Assembly: GCA_014381485.1 (NCBI GenBank)
Contig: JACNLN010000070.1
Coordinates: forward strand, 1-9,372
From: Fidelibacterota bacterium
GTDB lineage: Bacteria; Fidelibacterota; Marinisomatia; Marinisomatales; CAZVFT01
Reading direction: 5' to 3'
Length of the DNA stretch: 9,372 nt
Under the pieces are notes generated by a model. The model was not told the origin of the DNA and made no database searches. It saw nothing but the letters and a program-made list of their open reading frames with translations. Positions 1 to 5,928 of the stretch are shown piece by piece. The stretch's first letter is position 1. Each line of letters opens with the position of its first letter. The translations under genes were made by a program, and so were the position numbers.

Positions 1-785
1 TTTACATCCTCCACCGAGTTAATAGAGACTTCCTTCAAATATTCCAGGTGGATGGACTTGAAAGCAAAGCGAATGTCTAGCTGTCGGATATAATGGGAAA
101 GGTCAAGGGGAAAGTGAGCAGTTTTCAGAGCTACTGCCTTCAGAGGATAGTCCGGGAAGGTTTTATCAAGGGTATGAAGAGTTTGATGGTTGTCAATCAA
201 CCTCTGCCGTGTTTCCTGGATGTGGTGAAGAAAGACCGTTTTTAAAAATTCCCACGGGGCGGTATCATCACTTATTTCCTCTAAAAATTGGTAACCGCAA
301 TCGAAAGCCTTGAGAAATAACTGTCCGTAGGTTCGACCTTTGAGAGTGTCCAATAAAAATTGCTCAACGTGTTGTTTTCTTTCAGTCACGAATTTTGACC
401 AGATCCGGAAATATGGACGATAAAGAAAGTAGCCAAAGGGGGTTTTGAATGAATTTTTTCTGTTGAAGAAACTTTTTACTTCATATGTTAGCTTTCGGAG
501 ATGCTGGCGGACATCGTCAGGAAAAAGGTGGATGGTATCTGAGATATGATTGACTTTCTCATCTTTTAGAAATTCCAGCGGGATTTCAAGTTCGCTGGTG
601 TGAATGGAATAGGATTTATCCACACCGTGGACATTGATAGAAATAAAAGCTCCCAGGTCACTCATCTTGAGAAGATTATCCAGAGCACGATCAAATTCCG
701 GTAATGTGGAAATTGAGGGGAGGGAAGGTTTGGAGACCAGTTCAGGAAAAAGAACAAGTTGTCGCAAGCCTTCTTGTTTCACCAT
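1..785 (-). CDS. Unrecognised protein, N-terminal 261 residues (3' end outside window)
   Basis: An uninterrupted minus-strand reading frame runs from an ATG at 785-783 to the window edge, so the C-terminus is missing. I do not recognise the family. The visible part has no signal peptide and no membrane segment. It is rich in charged, aromatic and leucine residues and looks soluble and mainly helical. Residues 9-13 read QLVLF, which fits the bacterial beta-clamp binding consensus QLxLF. Around residues 110-140 there is a 'TPFGYFLYRPYFRIWSKF' stretch followed by a charged, helix-like segment. This faintly recalls DUF3150-type proteins, but that is from memory and unchecked. The ATG is the first in the frame, and no Shine-Dalgarno sequence precedes it. 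A TATACT box (minus strand, 794-789) ends 3 bases before it. The gene diverges from korA across a 660-base gap. I am confident that it is coding because of the long open frame and protein-like composition. Its function is unknown. Confidence 0.75.
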   Translation of the reverse strand, partial: MVKQEGLRQLVLFPELVSKPSLPSISTLPEFDRALDNLLKMSDLGAFISINVHGVDKSYSIHTSELEIPLEFLKDEKVNHISDTIHLFPDDVRQHLRKLTYEVKSFFNRKNSFKTPFGYFLYRPYFRIWSKFVTERKQHVEQFLLDTLKGRTYGQLFLKAFDCGYQFLEEISDDTAPWEFLKTVFLHHIQETRQRLIDNHQTLHTLDKTFPDYPLKAVALKTAHFPLDLSHYIRQLDIRFAFKSIHLEYLKEVSINSVEDV

Positions 786-1017
786 GATAGTATAAGTTAC
801 TTTAAACAATTACAAATTACAAGAAACAAGAACCCCTCATGATTTATCACTACTTCTATTCTGCTTTGGAACTTTTAACCTGATTCTTAGTTTTTTTCAT
901 ATCTGTCCAAAACAATTGTCTTGATGAAATTATTTGGTCAGCATTTGTTAAATCAACTTCGGGTTCGGAATAGATCGGGATATAAGCTTTGCTGTAGTGA
1001 CTCCTTCCCAGATGCCA

Positions 1018-1077
1018 CCCCCTCTTTTTTTCTCCCCTCCCGATAGAATCGGGATTTTCAACTCTCGAGGGGGAGAA
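1018..1077 (+). repeat. Nested hairpin repeat, left copy
   Basis: The outer arms TTCTCCCC (1030-1037) and GGGGAGAA (1070-1077) are exactly complementary. They enclose an inner hairpin, CCCGAT (1039-1044) with ATCGGG (1048-1053) and a 3-base loop. A CCCCCTCT block precedes the outer arm. The same block arrangement appears in reverse orientation at 1162-1198, so this looks like one of two inverted copies of a dispersed intergenic repeat. It contains no coding content and no transposase. It could act as an RNA structure or a transcription terminator, but no T-run follows it on the plus strand. Confidence 0.55.
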
Positions 1078-1161
1078 GGACAAATACCGACCTTTTGAAT
1101 CTCCGATTCTTGAAGGAGATCATCATAGCACAATCTATTGTTAACCATCTGACCAAGAACT

Positions 1162-1198
1162 CCTCTCCCCAGGTGGGAGAGGACAATGGAGAGGGGGA
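1162..1198 (-). repeat. Hairpin repeat, right copy (inverted relative to the left copy)
   Basis: CCTCTCCC (1162-1169) pairs perfectly with GGGAGAGG (1175-1182) across a 5-base loop, and a GGAGAGGGGGA block follows. Read on the minus strand, the block order (CCCCCTCT, spacer, CTCTCCC arm, GGGAGAGG arm) resembles the left copy at 1018-1077, which has a longer centre. Such C/T-rich hairpin repeats are common, mobile-looking intergenic elements in many bacteria. I infer that this is a non-autonomous dispersed repeat. Confidence 0.55.
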
Positions 1199-1436
1199 TT
1201 GTTTTCAATTTGTATGGTTTAAAATGTACAGCAGTGACGAGAGTCAAGGTCAGATTGTGTTTAATTCAAAATGTTTTGGTCAGCACTGGGTTTTTTTCTT
1301 GGCTCATTCCCTAAAGTTTATCAATTGAATATCGGAGTGAATAGTGCTAAATTTTGTTTGAAGGAATATTAAGTATAGGAGGTAAAGACCCGAGTCTTTT
1401 GACATAGGAATCTTCTGATTTACCTAGAAAATTTCG

Positions 1437-1442
1437 TATAGT
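1437..1442 (+). promoter_or_regulatory. Possible -10 box directly before korA
   Basis: TATAGT lies 4 bases before the korA ATG, in a stretch without a Shine-Dalgarno sequence. If it is used as a -10 element, transcription would start at or near the first codon and the message would be nearly leaderless. No good -35 lies 16-18 bases upstream. The perfect TTGACA at 1399-1404 is 32 bases away, which is too far. This is a tentative call. Confidence 0.25.
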
Positions 1443-1446
1443 ATCT

Positions 1447-3279
1447 ATGGCGAAAAAAATTAAAAGTGTAGAAGGTGTGGTCATACGGTTTGCCGGTGAT
1501 TCTGGGGATGGAATGCAACTTACGGGCACCCGGTTTTCTGAGACTACAGCCATTGTGGGAAATGATTTGAGCACCCTTCCTGATTATCCTGCTGAAATTC
1601 GAGCGCCGGCTGGAACGCTGGCTGGCGTCAGCGCTTTCCAATTGCAGTTCAGTGCCAGGGATATTCACACACCCGGGGATCAGCCGGATGTATTGGTGGC
1701 TATGAATCCCGCATCTCTGAAGGTGCATCTTCCTGATCTTGTGCCCAATGGAACCATCATAGTGAATAGCAATACCTTTTCAAAGAAATATCTGAAGTTA
1801 GCGGGATATGAGTCTAATCCTCTGGAAGACGAATCCTTAAAAGAGTACACCCTGTACTCCATCGAAATGAGCCGATTGGTGGAAAATGCTTGCAGGGATC
1901 TGAATCTTCCTGCAGGGACGGTAGGCAGAACTAAGAATATGTTTGCCCTGGGTTTGTGTTATTGGATGTATAACCAGCCGTTAGAACCTACGATCAAATG
2001 GTTGAAAATTAAATTTTCTAAAAAGCCTAACCTTGTGGAAGCAAATACCCGGGCACTCCATGCCGGTTATGCCTATGGAGAGACGGAAAGAATTTTTTCT
2101 ACCGTCTATAAAGTCGAAGCAGCCAAGCTTGCCCCCGGGGAATATCGGAACATCAATGGAAACTATGCTCTCAGTCTGGGACTTCTGGCGGCATCGATCA
2201 AATCGAACCTGCCCTTATTTTATGGTGGTTATCCCATCACTCCCGCCAGTGACATTCTTCATAAACTTGCCAGTTTCCGAAATTTCGGTGTGAAAACACT
2301 CCAGGCTGAAGACGAGATCGCCGGAATATCCGCTGCTATTGGAGCGGCTTTTGCAGGAAATCTCGCTATAACCGCCACCTCAGGACCGGGAATGGCTCTT
2401 AAGTCAGAGGCTCTCGGACTGGCAGTGATGGCAGAATTACCCCTGGTGGTGATCAATGTTCAACGAGGTGGACCCAGCACAGGACTTCCTACCAAAACTG
2501 AGCAGTCTGATCTTTTTCAGGCAGTGATGGGAAGAAACGGGGAGTCTCCCATTCCCGTCATAGCTCCCGCTACACCGGGAGATTGTTTCAACGTCGCTTA
2601 CGAAGCTTGCCGGATTGCCATCAAGTATATGACACCCGTTATTGTGCTGTCTGATGGATATCTTGGTAACGGGTCTGAACCGTGGTTGATACCCAATATT
2701 AATCGTCTTCCTGAGATCAAGGTTAATTTTGTAAAACTGAGTAAAGATACTTTTATGCCCTATTTACGCGATGAAACGAACCTGGCGAGAAACTGGGCAA
2801 TTCCGGGAACGACTGGGTTGGAACATCGTATTGGCGGATTGGAAAAGGAAGATATCACTGGGGATATCAGTTACGACCCTGAGAATCACCAGAAGATGGT
2901 ACAGCTTCGAGCTCAAAAGGTGGAGAATGTGGCAAATGAGATGGAACCGACTACCGTATTTGGTTCAGAAAATGGCGACCTGCTTGTCCTCAGTTGGGGA
3001 AGCAGTGAAGGTGCCTGCCGAACGGCGGTGGAGCGTGTAATAAACTATGGGAAATCGGTAAGTCATATTCATCTTCGGTGGGTAAATCCATTACCCAGAG
3101 ACCTGGGAGAAATTCTCATTCGTTTCAAACAGATTCTCATTCCGGAAATCAATATGGGGCAGCTATCAAAAATTATCCGGGCAGAATATTTGGTGGATGC
3201 GAAGGGTCTCAATCTCGTTAAGGGAAAACCTTTTCGTGCTGGTGAAATTGAAAAAGTAATCACAGAATTGATTGGGTGA
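1447..3279 (+). CDS. korA: 2-oxoacid (2-oxoglutarate):ferredoxin oxidoreductase, fused gamma-alpha subunit
   Basis: This 610-residue protein is the alpha subunit of a thiamine-diphosphate, CoA-dependent oxidoreductase. The enzyme interconverts 2-oxoglutarate and succinyl-CoA + CO2 with ferredoxin, in the cytoplasm. Residues about 8-220 form the gamma domain, with a glycine-rich 'GDSGDGMQLTG' start. Residues about 238-480 form the pyrimidine-binding alpha domain, with the family signature YPITP at 262-266, 'QAEDEIAG' near 286 and 'QRGGPSTGLPTKTEQSDL' from 339. The tail (about 500-610) matches the CoA-side domain. The gamma-alpha fusion and the 'GLPTKTEQSDL' motif fit KorA/OFOR rather than pyruvate:ferredoxin oxidoreductase. 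Exact substrate preference is inferred, since two-subunit enzymes can accept several 2-oxoacids. The ATG is the only start after an in-frame TAG at 1405. It lacks a Shine-Dalgarno sequence. It leads the cluster, with korB 3 bases downstream. Confidence 0.93.
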   Translation: MAKKIKSVEGVVIRFAGDSGDGMQLTGTRFSETTAIVGNDLSTLPDYPAEIRAPAGTLAGVSAFQLQFSARDIHTPGDQPDVLVAMNPASLKVHLPDLVPNGTIIVNSNTFSKKYLKLAGYESNPLEDESLKEYTLYSIEMSRLVENACRDLNLPAGTVGRTKNMFALGLCYWMYNQPLEPTIKWLKIKFSKKPNLVEANTRALHAGYAYGETERIFSTVYKVEAAKLAPGEYRNINGNYALSLGLLAASIKSNLPLFYGGYPITPASDILHKLASFRNFGVKTLQAEDEIAGISAAIGAAFAGNLAITATSGPGMALKSEALGLAVMAELPLVVINVQRGGPSTGLPTKTEQSDLFQAVMGRNGESPIPVIAPATPGDCFNVAYEACRIAIKYMTPVIVLSDGYLGNGSEPWLIPNINRLPEIKVNFVKLSKDTFMPYLRDETNLARNWAIPGTTGLEHRIGGLEKEDITGDISYDPENHQKMVQLRAQKVENVANEMEPTTVFGSENGDLLVLSWGSSEGACRTAVERVINYGKSVSHIHLRWVNPLPRDLGEILIRFKQILIPEINMGQLSKIIRAEYLVDAKGLNLVKGKPFRAGEIEKVITELIG

Positions 3280-3282
3280 CCT

Positions 3283-4308
3283 ATGGCTAAATCAGAACTG
3301 GTAAAACCACAACTTCTTACTCGAATGGATTTTGTTTCGGATCAGACTGTCCGCTGGTGTCCGGGATGTGGGAATTATTCTATCCTGGCACAAACCCAGC
3401 GTAAATTTCCTGATTTTGGAATATCGAAAGAAAATTTCGTATTTGTTTCCGGGATTGGATGTTCCAGCCGGTTTCCTTACTATATAGATACATACGGATT
3501 TCATACGATTCACGGTCGGGCTCCTGCTATTGCAGCCGGGGTCAAGCTGGCGAATCCTGAACTGTCCGTGTGGGTGGTGACCGGAGACGGAGATGCCCTC
3601 TCCATTGGGGGTAATCATACCATCCATCTCATGCGACGGAATCTGGATATCAACCTCTTAATGTTTAACAACCGGATTTATGGATTGACTAAGGGACAAT
3701 ATTCTCCCACTTCTGAGCTGGGGAAAGTGACAAAATCAACCCCTATGGGTTCTCTTGACAGACCTTTCAATCCACCAGCACTTGCCCTTGGAGCAGATGC
3801 CACGTTTGTGGCTCGTACGATTGATCGGGAAACACATCACATGCAAAATATGATCTCCCGCGCATATTACCATCACGGAACATCTTTCCTGGAAATTTAT
3901 CAGAACTGTCTGATTTTTAACGATGGGGAGTTCCGGTTCCTCACCGATAAGGAAACCAGAGACGACCATGTGTTAATCCTGGAACATAGGAAGCCAATGC
4001 TTTTTGGGAAAGAAAGGAACAAGGGGATTCACCTGGATGGAAATGCTCCGAAAGTGATTGAATTAGGCGATGAGTGGAGTAAGAATGATGTACTGGTACA
4101 CGATGAAAGGGACTGGATTATTGCATCTATTCTCAGTCATTTTACCTATCGGGGTGATCTACCCACCCCCATCGGAGTTCTTTACGCCGTGGACGAACCT
4201 GTTTATGAAGACATGCTCGATGACCAGATTCAAAAGGCAATGAAGTTTCAAGGAAAGGGGGATTTTAAAAAATTTGTAATGTCCGGTAGCGTCTGGCATG
4301 TTGAGTAG
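3283..4308 (+). CDS. korB: 2-oxoacid (2-oxoglutarate):ferredoxin oxidoreductase, beta subunit
   Basis: This 341-residue protein is the thiamine-diphosphate and iron-sulphur subunit that partners KorA and passes electrons to ferredoxin. The diphosphate/Mg-binding motif starts GDGDALSIGGN at 101-111 and closes with NN at 129-130. Cysteines C26 and C29 (CPGCG), C60 (GIGCS) and C209 (YQNCL) reproduce the four-cysteine pattern that holds the single [4Fe-4S] cluster of two-subunit enzymes: the Sulfolobus OFOR beta subunit, as I recall it, has Cys 12, 15, 46 and 197, with almost the same spacing. 'KSTPMGSLDRPFNP' from 151 is typical of KorB. No ferredoxin-like delta domain is fused or adjacent, so the enzyme should be the simple alpha-beta type. 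It starts 3 bases after korA with only a weak GGTGA upstream, which suggests translational coupling. Confidence 0.93.
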   Translation: MAKSELVKPQLLTRMDFVSDQTVRWCPGCGNYSILAQTQRKFPDFGISKENFVFVSGIGCSSRFPYYIDTYGFHTIHGRAPAIAAGVKLANPELSVWVVTGDGDALSIGGNHTIHLMRRNLDINLLMFNNRIYGLTKGQYSPTSELGKVTKSTPMGSLDRPFNPPALALGADATFVARTIDRETHHMQNMISRAYYHHGTSFLEIYQNCLIFNDGEFRFLTDKETRDDHVLILEHRKPMLFGKERNKGIHLDGNAPKVIELGDEWSKNDVLVHDERDWIIASILSHFTYRGDLPTPIGVLYAVDEPVYEDMLDDQIQKAMKFQGKGDFKKFVMSGSVWHVE

Positions 4309-4339
4309 TCAAAGGTATCGATTGAAAAATTTTGATAAG

Positions 4340-4348
4340 AGGAGGTGA
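4340..4348 (+). promoter_or_regulatory. Strong ribosome-binding site deciding the fumA start
   Basis: AGGAGGTGA is a 9-base match to the 16S anti-Shine-Dalgarno sequence. AGGAGG ends 5 bases before the ATG at 4351. A GTG at 4345 in the same frame lies inside the Shine-Dalgarno sequence, so the ATG at 4351 is the better start, and the longer frame beginning at 4345 should be trimmed by two codons. Confidence 0.85.
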
Positions 4349-4350
4349 AT

Positions 4351-5238
4351 ATGAAATTTCAACTTAACGAGGAGAAGTTTCGAGATGCAGTAGTGGAGCT
4401 GATCCGTCTCACATCTACTGATCTTCCCGAGGACGTTATTGAGGCGATGCGTCAGGCACAGGCAAATGAAGAAGACGGTAGTCCAGCTCAGTCGGTACTG
4501 GGTGTTATGCTTCAAAACGCAACTATGGCAAAGAAAGACAGCACCCCGGTCTGCCAGGATACGGGTACTAATATTCATTATGTGACTGTCCCGGAAGGGA
4601 TTTCCTTACGTAAAGTGGAAAATACCATTATTGAAGCCACGAGAATTGTAACTCAGAGGGCTATTTTACGTCCTAATGCCGTGGATTCGGTGAGCGGGAA
4701 AAATTCCGGGGATAACACAGGAGTGATGTCACCGTATATTCACTTTGAAGAATGGGATCAACCGGCTATAAAGATTCAACTGGCATTGAAGGGAGGCGGA
4801 AGTGAGAATGTATCAGCACAATATAAACTTCCTGATAGTCGGTTAAAGGCAGGTAGAAACCTGGAAGGTGTCTACAAATGTGTTGTGGATGCTGTCAACC
4901 AGGCTCAGGGACTGGGCTGTGCTCCGGGAGTGATAGGTATCGGTATTGGCGGGGATCGTGCCATTGGAATGATCATTGCAAAAAAGCAACTGTTCAGGAA
5001 ATTGATGGATACCAATCCAAATCCAGAGCTGGCAAGAATGGAGGAGAGATTGTACACAGATTTGAATAAATTGGGGATAGGACCTATGGGATTTGGCGGA
5101 AAGACGACTGTCCTGGGAGTCAAAATCGGATCTGCCCACCGGTTGCCAGCATCGTTTTTTGTTTCCATTGCCTATATGTGCTGGGCGGATCGCCGTCATA
5201 CTATGGTCTTTTCAGAAAAGGAGGTGATTTATGATTAA
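4351..5238 (+). CDS. fumA: Fumarate hydratase class I, alpha (N-terminal) subunit
   Basis: This 295-residue protein matches the N-terminal domain of iron-sulphur (class I) fumarase, which reversibly hydrates fumarate to L-malate. Visible motifs are 'CQDTGTN' (68-74), 'RPNAVDSVSGKNSGDNTG' (107-124), 'KGGGSENVS' (147-155), 'CAPGVIGIGIGGDRAIG' (190-206) and 'GIGPMGFGGKTTVLGVKIG' (242-260). Cysteines C68, C190 and C277 match the three ligands of the catalytic [4Fe-4S] cluster, at spacing similar to E. coli FumA. The protein is about half the length of single-chain FumA because the C-terminal domain is a separate gene, fumB, whose start overlaps this gene's end by 8 bases. L(+)-tartrate dehydratase has the same architecture. 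The korAB context and the motifs favour fumarase. The start is set by the AGGAGGTGA at 4340-4348. Confidence 0.9.
   Translation: MKFQLNEEKFRDAVVELIRLTSTDLPEDVIEAMRQAQANEEDGSPAQSVLGVMLQNATMAKKDSTPVCQDTGTNIHYVTVPEGISLRKVENTIIEATRIVTQRAILRPNAVDSVSGKNSGDNTGVMSPYIHFEEWDQPAIKIQLALKGGGSENVSAQYKLPDSRLKAGRNLEGVYKCVVDAVNQAQGLGCAPGVIGIGIGGDRAIGMIIAKKQLFRKLMDTNPNPELARMEERLYTDLNKLGIGPMGFGGKTTVLGVKIGSAHRLPASFFVSIAYMCWADRRHTMVFSEKEVIYD
5218..5228 (+). promoter_or_regulatory. Near-perfect ribosome-binding site for fumB inside fumA
   Basis: AAGGAGGTGAT is an 11-base exact complement of the usual bacterial 16S 3' end. It lies within the last codons of fumA, and GGAGG ends 6 bases before the fumB ATG at 5231. 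With the 8-base gene overlap it should keep the two subunits in balanced, coupled synthesis. Confidence 0.85.
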
Positions 5239-5809
5239 ATTACAGCTTCCTGTCACAGAGCAAGATATTCGTAAGTTAAAGATGGGAGATGAGGTAAGTT
5301 TGACTGGAATTATGGTGACTGGTCGGGATGCTGCCCATGCCTGGATGATTGAGGAAAACCCTGATGAAATCCGGGATTTACTGAAGGGAACAGTGATATA
5401 TCATTGTGGTCCTGTGGTGAAAAAAGAAGATGATGAATGGATATTTGTAGCAGCGGGTCCTACAACTTCAATCCGTGAAGAGCCTTATCAGGGAGATGTG
5501 CTGAAGACATACGGTCTTCGTGGTGTAATTGGAAAAGGAGGAATGGGAGAAAAAACGCTGGCAGCATTAAAAGATCACGGTGCTGTTTATCTTCATGCGG
5601 TTGGTGGTGCGGCTACCCTGCTGGCGAAGTCGGTTGTAAAAGTACATGATGTGATCAAACTGGAAGAGTTTGGTGTTCCGGAAGCGATGTGGGTGCTTGA
5701 GGTAAAGGATTTTCCGGTAGTGGTCACTATGGACAGTCACGGTAACTCCCTGCATACGAAGATAAAAGAAAAATCCAACGAAATGGCAAATGAGTTAATG
5801 GGCATATAG
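5231..5809 (+). CDS. fumB: Fumarate hydratase class I, beta (C-terminal) subunit
   Basis: This 192-residue protein corresponds to the C-terminal swivel-like domain of class I fumarase and tartrate dehydratase. It completes the active site formed with the alpha subunit. Recognisable family motifs are 'GRDAAH' (31-36), 'YHCGPVV' (57-63), 'AAGPTTSIREEPYQ' (74-87), 'GVIGKGGMG' (98-106), 'HAVGGAA' (122-128) and the C-terminal 'VKDFPVVVTMDSHGNSLH'. The length is normal for the stand-alone beta subunit. ATG-ATT-AA overlaps the fumA stop, and the upstream Shine-Dalgarno sequence is ideal. The symbol here means the beta half of a two-subunit enzyme, not the E. coli isoenzyme FumB. Tartrate dehydratase beta is the main alternative, judged less likely from the korAB neighbours. 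Confidence 0.9.
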   Translation: MIKLQLPVTEQDIRKLKMGDEVSLTGIMVTGRDAAHAWMIEENPDEIRDLLKGTVIYHCGPVVKKEDDEWIFVAAGPTTSIREEPYQGDVLKTYGLRGVIGKGGMGEKTLAALKDHGAVYLHAVGGAATLLAKSVVKVHDVIKLEEFGVPEAMWVLEVKDFPVVVTMDSHGNSLHTKIKEKSNEMANELMGI

Positions 5810-5830
5810 CTGAGGAATAGAAAAAGATGG

Positions 5831-5865
5831 GTAAAACGTAATGCGTAATTCGTAAAACGTAATTA
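5831..5865 (+). repeat. Five tandem 7-base units, GTAANNC type
   Basis: Five contiguous heptamers (GTAAAAC, GTAATGC, GTAATTC, GTAAAAC, GTAATTA) fill 35 bases of the 119-base gap between fumB and the peptidoglycan synthase gene. Positions 1-4 are invariant, position 7 is C in four of five, and positions 5-6 vary. The strict 7-base period is plain in the sequence. It may be a short tandem repeat grown by slippage, or a set of phased protein-binding sites. No function can be read from it. Confidence 0.7.
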
Positions 5866-5913
5866 CTCATTAATGACCGGGGAATTAAGGAGATTCAAAC
5901 AATTAACTCGTTC

Positions 5914-5919
5914 TAGAAT
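5914..5919 (+). promoter_or_regulatory. Possible -10 box before the peptidoglycan synthase gene
   Basis: TAGAAT differs by one base from TATAAT and ends 9 bases before the ATG at 5929. Transcription from it would leave a leader of only a few bases, consistent with the lack of a Shine-Dalgarno sequence near the start. AAGGAG at 5887-5892 is 36 bases from the ATG, too far to serve it. No convincing -35 is seen. This is tentative. Confidence 0.2.
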
Positions 5920-5928
5920 GAAAAATCA

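Larger units (their letters stand above)
786..1446. other. Repeat-bearing divergent intergenic region
   Basis: About 660 bases lie between the start of the unknown minus-strand gene and korA. Short open frames exist on both strands (roughly 75-100 codons), but they cross the hairpin repeats, are low in complexity, and have no ribosome-binding site or recognisable domain, so I do not call them genes. The region contains two CT/GA-rich hairpin repeats in opposite orientation (1018-1077 and 1162-1198) and a weaker 6-base-pair hairpin at 1099-1120. GGTCAG occurs four times: plus strand at 936-941, 1248-1253 and 1278-1283, and minus strand at 1154-1149. Just before korA there is an AGGAGG at 1378-1383, followed by a small hairpin at 1384-1399. 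Promoters for both flanking genes must lie here or at its edges. Confidence 0.6.

Noticed and set aside
948..1247. Minus-strand open frame of 99 codons (and an overlapping 75-codon frame at 856-1083)
   Set aside because: Both run through the hairpin repeat, have runs such as GGEKKRGGG that come from the CT-rich tract, lack a Shine-Dalgarno sequence, and resemble no family I know.
1095..1328. Plus-strand open frame of 77 codons before korA
   Set aside because: It crosses the right hairpin repeat, has no ribosome-binding site and shows no protein-like pattern. A chance frame is the simplest reading.
1399..1404. Perfect TTGACA as a -35 box for korA
   Set aside because: No good -10 lies 16-18 bases downstream. 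The nearest good one (TATAGT, 1437) is 32 bases away, so a standard promoter is not supported.
4345..4350. GTG at 4345 as the fumA start
   Set aside because: It lies inside the Shine-Dalgarno sequence AGGAGGTGA. The ATG at 4351 has ideal spacing.
5831..5865. Heptamer array as a CRISPR or plasmid iteron
   Set aside because: The units are only 7 bases with no spacers, and there are no cas or replication initiator genes nearby.
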